From contig WQZJ01000076.1 of NCBI GenBank assembly GCA_009780795.1, positions 1 to 5,718 of the forward strand: DNA of 5,718 nucleotides, written 5' to 3'. Positions within the stretch are counted from its first letter, which is position 1. The number at the start of each line of letters is the position of its first letter. Both the position numbers and the translations under genes were made by a program. Shown piece after piece: positions 4,834 through 5,718 of the stretch. This DNA is from Methanomassiliicoccaceae archaeon. GTDB taxonomy: Archaea > Thermoplasmatota > Thermoplasmata > Methanomassiliicoccales > Methanomethylophilaceae. Under the pieces are notes generated by a model that was not told where the DNA came from, ran no database searches, and was given only the letters and a program-made list of their open reading frames with translations.

Positions 4834-5718
4834 TCATGATTTTCGATCGACGGTCGCTTCCGCATCCTTTGCAGCTCCATGTGCTCTGCTGACGAGCCTA
4901 GGTTTGGAACGTCTGCCCCAAAGCACGAGCATCGACGGAAGGACGAGCACCGAACCGATGTAACCGAAACCTATCGCCAATGCGGTGATCACCCCGAACT
5001 GCTGCAGCGGAAGTATCTTGGAGAATCCCATCACCCCGAACCCGACCACCGTCGTTATCGCGGCTGCGAGAACACCCTTTCCGGTTTCACGTGTCGCAAC
5101 CTTCACCGCCTCCTCTGCGCTCAGGTCGTTGTTCACAAGTTCGGTCACATAACGGTTCGATATGTGGATGCCGTACGTAACGCCCATGCCCACTGCGAGC
5201 GATGCTATGGTTAACGTCATAACATTCACCGATATGCCCAGGACCGCCATTGTGCCCCATACCATTATCACGGATATGAGCGTCGGCACTGTCGCCATTA
5301 CACCGAGCAGAAGGCTCCTGCCGAACCAGTACATGAATATCGTCAGTATCAGGACGACGAACGCTATCGTTATCAGAAGGGCGGTCATCTGACTGTTGTT
5401 CATCTCCCTCATGGACGAGGCCATGATAATGTGCTGCCCTGTTATCATGTACGTGATGTCGGCATCGGACAGCGGGGAGCAGGCGGCGTTGACATTGTCC
5501 CTCAATCCGAGTACGACGTCCGTGTCGCCCTTGATGTCGTCCATGTGTAAGATCATCCTTGTAACGTTCTCGCCGTCGGCGGTCACGCCGACAACCGGCG
5601 ATATGGCAACATGGAAGAGCGGGGCCACCTCCGTGTATCCTTTCATAAGACTCAGATGCCACGCCGCGAATCTGTACGAGACGCTTCCCTCGGATGCGTT
5701 CATCACCCACGGACGAAG
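4834..5718 (-). CDS. RND/MMPL-family membrane exporter, C-terminal part (5' end off the right edge)
   Basis: The frame is open to the right edge (LRPWV precedes the first possible start, a GTG at 5706), so the visible part is the C-terminal portion of a larger integral membrane protein. Counting from 5706: an extracellular domain at about 1-105, then five hydrophobic segments at about 107-126, 132-156, 160-182, 209-228 and 236-262, and a basic, polar tail (RRSKPRLVSRAHGAAKDAEATVDRKS). This matches the last extracellular loop and TM8-TM12 of RND-type transporters, which use the proton gradient to move hydrophobic compounds or lipids. GMGVTYGIHISNRY at 173-186 corresponds to the family motif usually read as G-x-G-x-D-Y-x-x-H; here Thr177 replaces the Asp. 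The substrate is unknown; MMPL and HAE3-like RND subfamilies are both possible. Confidence 0.8.
   Translation of the reverse strand, partial: LRPWVMNASEGSVSYRFAAWHLSLMKGYTEVAPLFHVAISPVVGVTADGENVTRMILHMDDIKGDTDVVLGLRDNVNAACSPLSDADITYMITGQHIIMASSMREMNNSQMTALLITIAFVVLILTIFMYWFGRSLLLGVMATVPTLISVIMVWGTMAVLGISVNVMTLTIASLAVGMGVTYGIHISNRYVTELVNNDLSAEEAVKVATRETGKGVLAAAITTVVGFGVMGFSKILPLQQFGVITALAIGFGYIGSVLVLPSMLVLWGRRSKPRLVSRAHGAAKDAEATVDRKS

Overview
The window looks like a chromosomal segment of an archaeon, most likely a methanogen-related member of the Thermoplasmatota such as the Methanomassiliicoccales. The grounds are a PurP-type purine enzyme (a family known essentially from archaea), an archaeal TATA box placed so that the purP transcript would be leaderless, a purine-rich archaeal Shine-Dalgarno site before the aminotransferase, and an archaeal-looking RND exporter. 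The taxon is an inference from gene content and style; no rRNA or other phylogenetic marker is present.

Layout. Positions 1-886 (+) hold most of a DDE integrase-type transposase whose 5' end lies off the left edge. Positions 887-1100 hold no gene but contain two inverted repeats and a pyrimidine-rich tract. Positions 1101-1601 (+) encode a glycine-rich segment that resembles the C-terminal part of a larger surface or secreted protein and lacks a credible beginning. The left third is therefore accessory, rearranged DNA.

Positions 1726-4120 are a minus-strand metabolic block: purP (or a PurP paralogue) at 4120-3047, then a class I/II (aspartate-type) aminotransferase at 2886-1726. The 160-bp gap between them holds a strong hairpin flanked by a 9-bp direct repeat. 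Both genes could serve nucleotide and amino-acid synthesis: aspartate is used by purine biosynthesis, and PurP would perform the formate- and ATP-dependent formylation of AICAR. Co-transcription is possible but not shown.

Positions 4121-4291 form a divergent, AT-rich intergenic region: leftward the purP promoter, rightward the signals for a relBE-type toxin-antitoxin pair (4292-4773, ATGA overlap). A double hairpin follows. It separates the pair from a convergent minus-strand gene (4834 to the right edge) for the C-terminal half of an RND/MMPL-family membrane exporter, which carries threonine where the family usually has an aspartate in its fourth-from-last membrane segment.

I found no CRISPR array, tRNA, rRNA or clear evidence for a wholly new system. 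The points most worth a second look are the truncated glycine-rich gene beside the transposase, the Asp-to-Thr site in the exporter, the non-canonical PurP motifs, and the mutually exclusive hairpins at the end of relE.
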